DNA of 64,000 nt, from positions 1,016,001 through 1,080,000 of the forward strand of contig CAJHZI010000513.1 in NCBI GenBank assembly GCA_905160935.1. Reading direction: 5' to 3'. The stretch is from Enchytraeus crypticus (Eukaryota > Annelida > Clitellata > Enchytraeida > Enchytraeidae). How positions within the stretch are numbered: the first letter of the stretch is position 1; the number at the start of each line of letters is the position of its first letter. The notes under the pieces are model-generated. The model made no database searches. It was given only the letters and a program-made list of their open reading frames with translations, and was not told the DNA's origin. The position numbers and the translations under genes were made by a program. Below, in pieces: positions 11,486-23,932 of the stretch.

Positions 11486-14400
11486 CTTTCAATTACATAT
11501 ACTTAGACCGTTAGGTAGTCTGTAGTCAAAGCTCGACCTGGATTTGATCCCGAAACCTCTGGATCAGTCACCTAAAACTTCATGACGTTGCTTCACGGTC
11601 TAAACTCTGAATTAGGCCTACACCGTGTTGACACATTCACACGTCTTTTTCATTGAATAATCAGTCTGTCATGCAGTTCTTCTAATTTAGAAAATAAAAT
11701 AAATGATTCTGATATTCCATTAATAATCATTCTCTGCAGGCTTAAAGCACAGTTTCTCCACCGTAGATTAATATCTACTCTTATTCTTCTTTGATCTATT
11801 GATCCAAACCTCTATCTATTATTGCCAATTTAACATAACATCAATAAATTACAAAATTTATTAGTACTTATATTTTACAAGGTCCTGCTCTGAATATACA
11901 TGTAGACTGTTATAAAATATCAGTTGAAGCCCTAACTTTTGTCTCTTCTTACCACTAACCAACTGCAGGTAAATCACTTGTCACCAGCCATCAATCGTGA
12001 TCAAATATCTCATTGTGATGTCCCTGACATCATCCTTGTATGAGGAAACGGACTTTAAACTTTTATTATTATTACTATTAATACTTATTACTCATTACTT
12101 ATTTCTTATTACTTATATTATTATCAAATCCTCTACACTTCCCCTGCATTTATGAAATTATTCTAATTGCTGCAGGCTGCAACCAGAAATCTCCGCTCAC
12201 TTTGAGTTGAAAATCAACAAGAAGCTAGATGGCAGCGTGGACGTTAGATTAACCTTGACCTCGTCACTGGACAGGGAGACAGAGGACAGACAACACGTGA
12301 CTGTGCTGGCAATAGATGGCGGAACGCCGAGTCGAACCGGCAGCCTAGAGGTTTACATCAACGTCACAGACGCTAACGACAATCCACCCGTGTTCGAAGC
12401 TACTAACTATGAAGTAGGTAGTGCTACTCCTAAACTAACTAATTATGCTGTATTTGTTGTTTATTATGATATGAAAAAACAAATAAAATGGTTGAATAAA
12501 TGAATGAGTGAATGAATGAATGAAGGAATAAATCTAATAATTGGGTTGTTGATTAACCTAGAACAATGTGTTTTAAGAAGTGAATAGCATGGTGTTCTTT
12601 ATATTGATGAATCTTCGTTAATTCGGTGTTTGTGTCACATTGTGATGATGACTAAACCTGCATTAACATGATATTTATGTAAACTTGGTTAACTTGGAAT
12701 TTGTGTAAACTAGATTAACCTGGTGTGTGTAAACTAGGTAAGCCTGGTGAGTGTAAACTAGGTTAGCCTGGTGAGTGTAAACTAGGTTAACCTGGTGAGT
12801 GTAAACTAGGTTAACCTGGTGAGTGTAAACTAGGTTAACCTGGTGTGTGTAAACTAGGTTAGCCTGGTGAGTGTAAACTAGGTTAACCTGGTGTGTGTGT
12901 AAACTAGGTTAACCTGGTGAGTGTAAACTAGGTTAACCTGGTGTGTGTGTGTAAACTAGGTTAACCTGGTGTGTGTAAACCAGGTTAACTTGGTGTTTAT
13001 GTAAACTAGGTTAACCTGGTGTGTGTGTGTAAACTAGGTTAACTTGGTGGAGAATGTTGAGGTGGACAGCCTGGTGGCTAAGGTGAGAGCTGTAGATAAA
13101 GACCTGGGAGAAAACTCTGTGGTTAGTTACTCGTTCAGTCGCCCAACCCAACAGAGCTACGGCCAGATCTTCCGCATAGATCATAAAAGTGGCATTATAA
13201 GAGTAGCAGGGCTGGTAGATTACGAAGCTGGGTCGGTCTATCGGCTTCTCATTACTGCCAGCGACAATGGACCCGACATACTCACCTCTGACGCTGTACT
13301 AACTATACACATAGAGGATACCAACGATAATCTACCTGAGGTACTGATCAACACCCTGTTAGCCAGTAACACCAGCCTAGCGTCTGTACTGGAGAATTCC
13401 CCAGGGGGAACTTTCATAGCCCACGTGGTGGGGAGGGATAGAGATAGCGGCGAATGGGGAAAGGTTAACTGCAGTATTGATTCAAGTGAGTTCCTTCTGC
13501 AATCCGTCTATCATCCCAAAGAGTTCCTTCTCCCGTCCCTCTCTCTCTCGGAGTATCATCTCATGACGACGTCCCACTACGTGCCTGACAGAGAGCGCAG
13601 AGACAGGTAAGCCTGCTTTGTTGTTGTTGTTCACCCACAGTCTAAGTCGTGATACAGACCTTCTTTTCTTTTCTATTGATACGGGACTAATGTCACTAAC
13701 TGTCAAACTGTATTACTGTTATCTTTGTCATTATCTGATATTTTCCTCTACCATTATTAATATATCTGCTATTATCTTTGCTAATATCTCTGCTTTTACC
13801 TCTGTTATTACATTATCTCTGCTATTATCTCTGCTATCATCTCTGCTATTATCTTTAATATTATCTCTGCTATAAGTTTTGCTACTATCTAACTAGTATA
13901 TCTGCCATATCTATAATTTTCTATTATCTCCGCTACAATCTTTGCTATAATCTTTTTGTTATATTTTCTATTATCTATGATAATTTTCTACTATTTTATG
14001 TACTATTGCAGTTGTCGGTTGCCACTGTATAGCATTTGCATTATGGAATTTTTATATTCTGGCATTTGAATTTTCATTTGTCAGAATCTCTGCTAATATC
14101 TCTTGCATTATCTCTTCTCTTTCTCTGCTATTTTCTCTTATTACTGCTATCGGTGCTATGAGATCTACTATTATCTCTGCTATTATCTCTACTGTTGTCT
14201 CTGCTACTAGAGCTACTATTATCTCTTCTATCTCTACTGTTATATCTGCTACTATAGCTATTATTATCTCTGCTATTATCTCTAATGTTATCGCCTCTAT
14301 TAGAGCTACTATTATCTCTTCTATCTCTACTGTATCTCCGCTATTAGAGCTACTATTATAGCTATTTTATAGCTAGCATTACGCTCTCAGCTCACGCTCA

Positions 14401-14653
14401 TGGGTCATTATTCAATCCACACACGTTCATGTTCGGTCCACAGACAAACAGTACAACACATGTCCAATTATACTAAAACAATATTCTCTCTCTCGCTCTC
14501 TCTCTCTTTCTCTCTTCCTGCTAATAATAGTTGTATGGATATCTTTCTCTTTTGATCATTGTATCTATTCAATTTTCACTTCTATACGTTCTTCTCTGCA
14601 TTTTTCCCCATATATTTCTATTCCACTCTATCCCTCTCTCTCTCCCTTTCTTC

Positions 14654-14687
<34 letters not shown>

Positions 14688-15536
14688 GTGCTACTTATAG
14701 CTATAACCCTATCTAATTTGTGTATATTACTGTACATGTCTGTCTCTTATAGTTACATACATACTTATCTCATATCCTTTCTTTCTCTCTCTCTCTCTTT
14801 CTCTCATTGTGTCTTTTATCTCTTAATAACTTTAAAGTTCCACTTATACAGGAACTACAGCAAACTACACAAAAGATTTGACTTTCGATTCCTTGTCGAT
14901 ACAAGTAGATCGTATTATAGAGACTTCTCAAGCGGTGCTTATGTTTGATACTGGTTTCATAATAATTTAATTACATTTGATCATTGCAACGCATCAACCG
15001 AATGGAAACTTAGAACCGAGGCATTCCACAAGACAGTCGAGTTTAGAACAGGTCTGGTAATAATAATGCTGGTAATGCTAATGTTAACGTCAGTTTCATC
15101 ACTCGAAAGCGATGTCAGTGACGGGCGAGCCCAGCATTTGAACTACGCACACACTGATCCGAGGTCGAACAACTTACCGACATCGTCACTGACTTCAGCC
15201 AAGAGATAGAGTTTGGAGATAGAGGCTTCTGTTGTAATTAGCGTGCAAGATGAAAAACTTACTGATAGAGATCTTCAAAATGGGAGTATCACTGGATGAT
15301 CATCTTGGTGGAATTGTTCAGGGAACAAATGTTTAATAGTTAATACATCCAGGATTACGATAGCGGAATGGCAGACGAATCAGATAAGACAATAGTGTGC
15401 CCATGGATTTAGCTGGAAACAAAATCATGAGCGAGCTTTTTGAGTCTATAATACTAACATCATTCATAAACAAACCACTCTTTTCTTGCTCCTACACACT
15501 TCTTTGTTTCTTCCTTTCTTTCTCTCTTCTCTTTTT

Positions 15537-15570
<34 letters not shown>

Positions 15571-16936
15571 ACTCTTCCTCCCTCTCTTCACACTTGAATA
15601 ACTCTCATATCACATAGCAGATCTGCTACAAAGTGAATTTCCCCCCCCCCCCCTCTCCGCACCCTCCCTTTCACTCCACATTCGTGACTCTTGTACCACC
15701 CTCCCCCCGCTCTGCGGAATTGAATTAATTCTCGTCAGGAGTTGGTTACTGCTCACTCACTCATCATACAGGTTTCCGATGTGCTCGAATTATAGAAACT
15801 ATAATGCGGGTTGAGGTCAGGGGCAGCAATTATGGGTTAACTCTACTTGCCTATTTGTACGGTTACGGGTTTCATATCGTTTATTTCTTCATCTCAGCAC
15901 AGATGATCAAAACAATAAGAACGTGCATGTAGTTCGATAAAGAAACAAGCAATCTGTGCGGTAATATCAAAATTAGCAGCTATAGCAAGAGTCACTTATA
16001 GCAGAGTCACTTATAGCAGAGTCACTTATAACTGTCTTCTATTTTGAGAATGGTTGAACATTTGCGGTCACTCAACTCCATTATTGGCTCCCTCTCTCGT
16101 TAGTTCAACTCTAAGTCGCGGCAGTGTTTTATCTTCTTTTCTGTCCATTGTGCTGAAAGATATTGATACCTAACTAATATTCATTTATATCACTAAATTT
16201 AACGGACATTAAATTTCATGAAATAAATGAACTAGTTTGAAACCGATTTCCTCTTGAAATCGTGTCATTGCAGAGACGAGCAGTGAATTTGAATCCTGCT
16301 CCTACTGAACCGCCGTCGAACACCTTAACGAACATGTTACCTAACAAGCGTATAATAAACTTAGATTATGGTATGATTCACTTATGGTTATGGTATGATT
16401 CACTTATGTTTGATTATTATTTACTTACATCATATTATTTTCATATTATCATCATACATGCCGTGCTATGATTCGGCTTGAGCCAGTTGCATGTCGGTAA
16501 GGTGTTTAACTGCGAATCAGTATGTGAGGGGTTCAAATCCTGGGCTCGCCCGTCACCGACATCGCTTTCGAGTGAGGAAACTGACGTTAACATTAGTTTT
16601 ATTTATTTTTATAGCTTTATTAAATGCATTTACGGCTTAAATTAAATAAATAGCTTGTTTGTCGGAATACGCCGATATATTTTTATGCGAACATATGAAT
16701 GGCCGCTTTTACTGGACGAAACAATCCTAATATAGGTTTCCTTGCATCCTTGCTTACCTCCTGGACGCTGATTGGCATCTTCTGCCGAAATGTCAAAGGA
16801 TTCACTTTCTGTGGATTTTTAACGATTTTCTCGTCATCATATACTGACTAGTTTTATACACTTGTAAAGATATTTGATGTAGTGTAAACAGAAATGATAA
16901 AACAAAGTAAAATTCTTTCGTTATTCACTCTCTTTC

Positions 16937-16985
<49 letters not shown>

Positions 16986-17106
16986 TCTTTCTCTCTCTCT
17001 CACACACACCCTTCTCTCTTTCTCTCTACCTCTCTCATTCTCTCTCACACATACACTCTCTTTCAATAAAAAGAGGGTCTCTCTTTCTCTCGTTTTTTCC
17101 ATCCTT

Positions 17107-17163
<57 letters not shown>

Positions 17164-18442
17164 TGCAGAAGTCTCTCATACGATGAATATTATCGGATTA
17201 TTTCATTAGGTTAATTGAATCAGAGCGACAGCTGAACATCAGCTGCTGATCCTCTGCTACCGCTAATGCTTTCCAGCTGCAACTTCACACTACTGTTCAT
17301 AGCTTCTTTCGTTGTCCAGAGAACTAAGCTAAGTTTAACGGCCGTTTCTGCACCACAACTGTCCAGTCTGAGTTTTGTCTGACTAGGGTGTGCTTGGCAC
17401 TTGACCCTCGATATCCGCCCTTGATCCAGCTTTTACTACAGTGTCTCTCGGTGTCTCGGAGAGATTTTCCGAGGGAGGCGTTGTTTTCTCAGACAGAACT
17501 TCCAAAGAAGCTCATAATTATGATCACTGGTGTTACAAATTTCCTTCATTACTGGGGCGATAGAGTCTCTTAGAGAAGCTAACCTCCGGGGGAATCCCCC
17601 CTTCCTTGGGGAATCCCCCCTTCCTAGGGGAGAAAATTCCTCTTTGTCTCTTCCTGAGAAATGACAAAAAATAGTAGAAGTAGCTACTAACATTCTTCAG
17701 TTACTGTATCATCATCATCATCATCATCATCATTTTCCCTTAAATCCCAGTTTAACCAGGGTCGAGATACGAAAAGACTTTCTTCAGTCCTCCCTGTCCC
17801 ACACCCTATCATCAGTCAATCCCCTATTCTTCATGTCCTTCTTAATTACCGCATCCCACGTCAATTGTGGATTCTTCAGTTACTGCATAACTTGACAAAT
17901 CTGCTCCGTTGCAGAGAAGTGAACCAAAATAACCTAAAATAACGATTGCTTAAAAACCTAAAAGGACGACCTTAACAGCAACAAAATACATTTAAAGAAA
18001 AATACATTTATAAGTAAATTGTACTTATCAGTCACTCACTATATGTGAGGCAACCGTGAAAAGTTTTAGCCGACATCACAAATTTTCATAAAAAGAGTAA
18101 AATATAAAGAAAAAATAAAACAAATAATATCAATGAGGCATATAAACCCTTCTCAGGAGCTCTCTCATTTCAATTATGAACATACCATCATGCAATAACC
18201 TCGCCAGTTCTATGGTACAAGTATACATTATAAAAATGTATATCTGTATTAAAACAATAAATGCAACTCTACAATATGCGCAACTATGCAGCAATCGTCA
18301 AGATCCTTACGCATAACAATATTCCAAGAGTACAACTTGCCACTGTATTGTACTTAAGAGTAATGGTTAGATTCACAGAGAGGCGCTGAGTTAAAGAGAG
18401 GGGGAGAGAGAAAGTGAGAGGGAGAGGGATGGAGAGAGGAAT

Positions 18443-18487
<45 letters not shown>

Positions 18488-20567
18488 GAGACAAAGACAG
18501 AGAGAGAGAGAGAGAGATTAGAGTAAGTGAACAAAAGTTGTATTTATCATCGCTTTGCTTTGCAGATATGACGTAACTGTGACGTGTCAAGATGGCGGAA
18601 TGATGACGTCAGGTAGAGTTTTAACTGTGGAAGTGACTGACATTAACGACCACTTGCCGACATTCGATAGAGATATCTACCCTATCAAGGTCACCGAAAA
18701 CAATGAGATAGGTCAATATCTGGGGCAGCTCACAGCCACTGACCTTGACCTTGGTAACAGCAGCGGAAGGATTCAGTATAAGTTATCTGATCACGTGATC
18801 AGCAGCAACAGCAGCAGCAGCCCAGCTGTGACAGCTGCTTCATTGCTGAGGCTCGACGCTGACTCAGGTTGGTCTAAAAATGTTTGAATATCTTTTCCTC
18901 TAAAACTTCACAAACTTTCTATGACCGCTTTATACAACTAATGGGATAAAAAGCTCAAATTCCAGAGTCTATGAGATCTTGCTGCACCTTTTTCGGTAGT
19001 TGGCTGTAAGAACGAAGAACTCCTTTAGCATAGTCAAGAGTTTAGTGATTTTGTAGAAGATGTTACCCGTTTAATAGCTACTGATATTCTCTCTCAGAGC
19101 AATGACTAGCGATAGCTGAGCAACGACTAGCGGCAGGTCCATTGCAAATAATTTATTCGTCAATCGCTGCTTTCCATTTCATCTTCACATTCGTTTGTGA
19201 ATGTGATGTATTTATTTGAAGAGATTTAATTAAATAAAACTTTTGATAGGTGAAAGCGCCTCTTCTCGCTGTCCCTTTACGGTGTTTGGACTGAACATAA
19301 TTGTATAAGAAGGAACATTATATGTATAAGAAGGTTGAGAAGATGATGATTGATGAGAAATAATCACAGGAATTGAACATATCTAAGCACAACGACAAAC
19401 GTATACACAGACATAACCACTGCTACTTGCATATATCCACGCACACATACTAACGGTCATACGGACATAACCATAGCGGCGTTAGACTTTCAACACAGAG
19501 TTAACAAAAGTTTTGAACCCTAACCTAAAATATAAAATTAATGCTGTCGATAAGTCAAGCGGTGAGTAAATTTCAGGTCCTTCATGTTGCCTAGGCTCAA
19601 CTCTAAATTCGGCATCTTTTATACATAACACTTAGGGTACGTATTTTGTGTTAATTTGTACTATAAATAACACTATTTGGGCTCGTACCATTTGATACGT
19701 ATGGCGTTCTTTACCTTTGCCGTACACATTAATGTACATAATATTAGTTATTTATCCAATTACCCTTCCAAAATTTACTAATATTAGTTCGAGTTATATG
19801 GAAAAAATGGCCTTATTTGCACAAATTTGTAATTTAAAGAGACAACTTAGACTAGTTAGAGACTAACTATACTAGGCAGTTACTACTTAAATCAGTTAGA
19901 GATTAATTAGACTAGGCAGATACTACTTAGACTAGTTTGTTAGAGATTAACTAGACTAGGTATATACTACTTAGACTAGTTTGTTTGAGAGTAACTAGAC
20001 TAGGTATATACTACTTAGACTAGTTTGAGATTAACAAAACTAGACAGATACTATTTAGACTAGTTTGAGACTAACTAGATTAGGTAGATACTACTTAGAT
20101 AAGTTTGAGATACTAGGCAGATACTACTTAAACTAGTTAAAGACTAATTCTTCAGCACATGTTTTTAAGGTTGTTTTCATCTGTAATGGCATATGATTAA
20201 AGGACGTCCCTGACATCATCTTTGTATGAGGGGGGTAAAGCCATTGTTAGCGTAGTTTTCTGCCTCGAAAGCACGTTAGCGACGGGACTAGCACGGAATT
20301 TGAGCCCTATACCTACTGATCCGCTGTCGAACATTTTTTACCAACGCAGTACTGGCTCAGGAAATTTTGACAGAATTCGTCATTTTAGTAAAACAGGTCT
20401 TATAGAATCTTTTGTGAGGTTACAGTGTAAAACTGTTGACAAGTGTCGTAGAATTGATGAGGAGAGGAATTTAGAGAGATGGAAGAGATTGTGTGAGAGT
20501 TGATGATTGATGGCTTTGATTGGATGAGATTAGAAACAAGTTACACTCCAATAAAAGTCACTGTGAT

Positions 20568-20603
<36 letters not shown>

Positions 20604-23600
20604 AGAGAAAAGAGACAGATAAGTATGTAATTTGTAGTGGGAAATAGTAGAGTTCACGATCAACTAGAAAACTTGGATAAATCGTCGATTCGTATTCAGT
20701 ACGTCTTCTGACTTATGTATTAGGAAAACTTCATGTTTTTAACAAAATAAGAAGTTAATACTTTTAGAAAATCACGATAATATTGAATATACTAACAAAT
20801 TAGTACTAATACATAATTGTATACTGTAGTGAAACTTTGTCTTCTGGTATAATTTTATCATTACACTATGTTGTATTCAAATGCCAATCACTGCGTTAAG
20901 TGGAATAGTCTTTACATTAACTAATGCTACAGTAACTGATTGAACTATACATATTACAGCAATTTTACAATACGAATCAATACAAAACGGAAGTATTTAT
21001 CAGAGTTTATATGTGTATGAGTATGTTCGTTTCCCTTCCACTATAATTATTCTGTTAGCGGCCGAAGACTAGTGGTCTCTAATACATAGACGTTACTGGA
21101 CAGTTTCTCTACTTAAGGTGTAATGAAGTTTGAAATGAAAGAATTTTGATCATTTTTCACCTCATTGTGGTCGTTGTGTTAACATTAAAGAGAGCGTACG
21201 AATCATTATTAATCTTATACAGACTTCTATAGGAAGCCAGTCCGTGTACGGATTAACGTGTAGGCTCTAGCGCTGTCGAGAAGTACTGATCTTAGGCTTA
21301 TATAGAACCGATCGAAGCACCATCACAGCCATATTTGGTGTCTAGTTTATTTTTCCTAAGTATAATATACATGTACATGTAAGTAGGAGGCTGACTTGTT
21401 TACATAAAATATAACAAATCTATGATTAGTTTGAGCTATTTGAGTAAATTATTTCAAGAATAACTGGCTCAATTTAAGTGCGTCCGCGGAAGAGATGACT
21501 TAATATGTGACAATAAGTTCTCTACTAGAGATACCGAGATAAATGTTATATCCAGTAGATATAGCATCCACGGATATGGATGCTTTTCCATTTGAGCTCG
21601 TACGGCACAGAGAGAACGGGTTCTTCTCATCAAAAGAAATTCTATGAGATGTGAAATATTCATTTCCTTCACCTCGACGCGTGACGTCATATTTGACGTG
21701 TTGTGTGTGTCAGGCTTTGCCTGTGTGAATACCTGCTGGTCCAGTATGTCTAAATAGCGTAGGGGTAACGTCATGAAGTTTTAAATTACAGATCCTGAGG
21801 TGAATTGAACCCTCGTGGGTTTGAATCCCAGCCGCGCTGATCTGAGAGTAAAATTTCAGACATTCATAGGACTGGTTATACGGAAAATGGTCTAAATTGC
21901 CTAACGGTTTAAACATATGGTATAAAAGTGATAGATATCAACGTAGTTGATCATTTCACTACAGTGCGTGTTTTACTTTTACATTAATACTTTCATTGCT
22001 AAGATTTGTCTGGAATGACGGTCTTATCCTAATTGTGTCTGTTTTGTTTCCTAATTCCTTGGTAATATGTAAGTATACCATATAAACGTAAAAGCCGAAA
22101 CAACTGTGCTCGTCCTTTGTTTTTTTCTCAGGAATACATATCCTAGACGAAGCGAGCACTGAATGTGAATCCTAGGACTTCAATGTCGGACACCAAGTCG
22201 ATAACACTATTGGCCTAGCCCTAGCTTAGTTCTATCTACTTCACCTTCAGCGCATCTGTGCGTTAACTCGAGAAAATATAATTATACAATCTTTATTTAT
22301 GTATTATGCCATTATGAATTATCGAACAAAATTTATTACGCGGAAATCTTTACATATGATGATCAACACTGAGACACATATAGAGATGCTTTACATATGA
22401 TGATCAACACTGAGACACATATAGAGATGCTTTACATATGATGATCAACACTGAGACACATATAGAGATGCTTTACATATGATGATCAACACTGAGACAC
22501 ATATAGAGATGCTTTACATATGATGATCAACACTGAGACACATATAGAGATGCTTTACATATGATGATCAACACTGAGACACATATAGAGATGCTTTACA
22601 TATGATGATCAACACTGAGACACATATAGAGATGCTTTACATATGATGATCAACACTGAGACACATATAGAGATGCTTTACATATGATGATCAACACTGA
22701 GACACATATAGAGATGCTTTACATATGATGATCAACACTGAGACACATATAGAGATGCTTTGACATCGAGCAATGAATGTAATCTTGTTCTACAGGTGTG
22801 ATATCAGCTCGCATCAGGATGGACAGAGAATCTCTAAACCCTCCCTACGACTTCATCGTCTTCGCGGTTGACTCTCCTCATGAAGGTGAAGGTCAAGCTC
22901 TGACTGGCTCAGCCACACTACGGCTTATCATCGCTGACCTCAATGACGAAGCTCCGCTGTTTTCTAGAAGCCTCTACGAGTTTGAAGTGTCAGAAAATCT
23001 GCCAGACAACACCGAGGTGGGACAAGTGACTGCCACTGATCTGGATCAACCACCTCACAACCAGTTCTCATATATCATGCGTTCAGCAGTCTCTGCCAAT
23101 CCGGCTTCTAATTGTCAGGACTCCGCCTCTGACTGTCAGGACTCCGCCCCTGACTGTCAGGACTCCGTCCCTGATAGTCTAGGAACATTCGCCGTTGATC
23201 CTGTAACCGGCTGGATAAGAACTAAGCGGATGTTGGATAGGGAGGCATGCGAGTCCTACACGTTGATAATCCTAGGGGTGGATAACTACAACACTAGTCT
23301 CTCCTCTACTACCACAGTGAGCATTTCTGTGAGAGATGTCAACGACTGTGTGCCGGTAAGTCTTGCTCTGTATCTCTAGACGTGTTCTTACTTGTCTTCA
23401 TATCTGACTGTGTCTACATGTATATTGCTTTGCTTCCTGTGTGCCGTTATGTCTTGCTCTGTATCTCTAGAGGTGTTCTTACTTGTCTTCATATCTGACT
23501 GTGTCTACATGTATATTGCTTTGCTTCCTGTGTGCCGGTATGTCTTGCTCTGTATCTCTAGAGGTGTTCCTACTTGTCTTCATATCTGTCTGTGTCAGTT

Positions 23601-23894
23601 TTGCTCTGCTTCCTGCGTGCCGGTAAGTCTTGCTCTGTATCACTAGAGGTGTTCCTACTTGTCTTCATATCTGACTGTGTCTATATTGTTCTGTTTCCCT
23701 AATGCTTATTCTGTATTTATCTCAGTGTTAACTCACAGAGCTTAGGCTCATTTGTGGTAAGCCTCTTTCTGATTATTTGTTTAGTTTCTAATTAAGTATG
23801 ATATATTTGTTGTTGATTATGACATGGAAGACAAATAAAAAGGTTGAATGAATGAAAAAATATATATTTACCTTCAATTTTGTGTCTTTATTAG

Positions 23895-23932
<38 letters not shown>

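Larger units (their letters stand above)
13607..18565 (+). other. Protocadherin intron 4 (about 5 kb)
   Basis: Holds a long degenerate TATTATCTCTGC-type pyrimidine array (13735-14365), (CT)n tracts (14480-14515, 14635-14695, 15535-15580, 16935-17165), a poly(C) run near 15640-15655, SINE A copies, a LINE tail and an (AG)n tract at 18395-18520. No exon is recognised inside. Confidence 0.7.
18868..22795 (+). other. Protocadherin intron 5
   Basis: Contains a degenerate repeat of about 40 bp with ACTAGTTTGAGA and TAGATACTACTTAG motifs (19845-20150), a SINE A copy (-), an (AG)n tract near 20570-20615, a SINE B copy (+) and a 41-bp array near the acceptor. The frame at 20222-20503 lacks gene features. 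Confidence 0.65.

Noticed and set aside
20222..20503. A 93-codon frame in protocadherin intron 5
   Set aside because: Its first half is a reverse SINE A copy and the rest has no recognisable motif.
22345..22762. The 41-bp array considered as a CRISPR-like array
   Set aside because: There are no unique spacers; units are contiguous and identical. This is a eukaryotic minisatellite.
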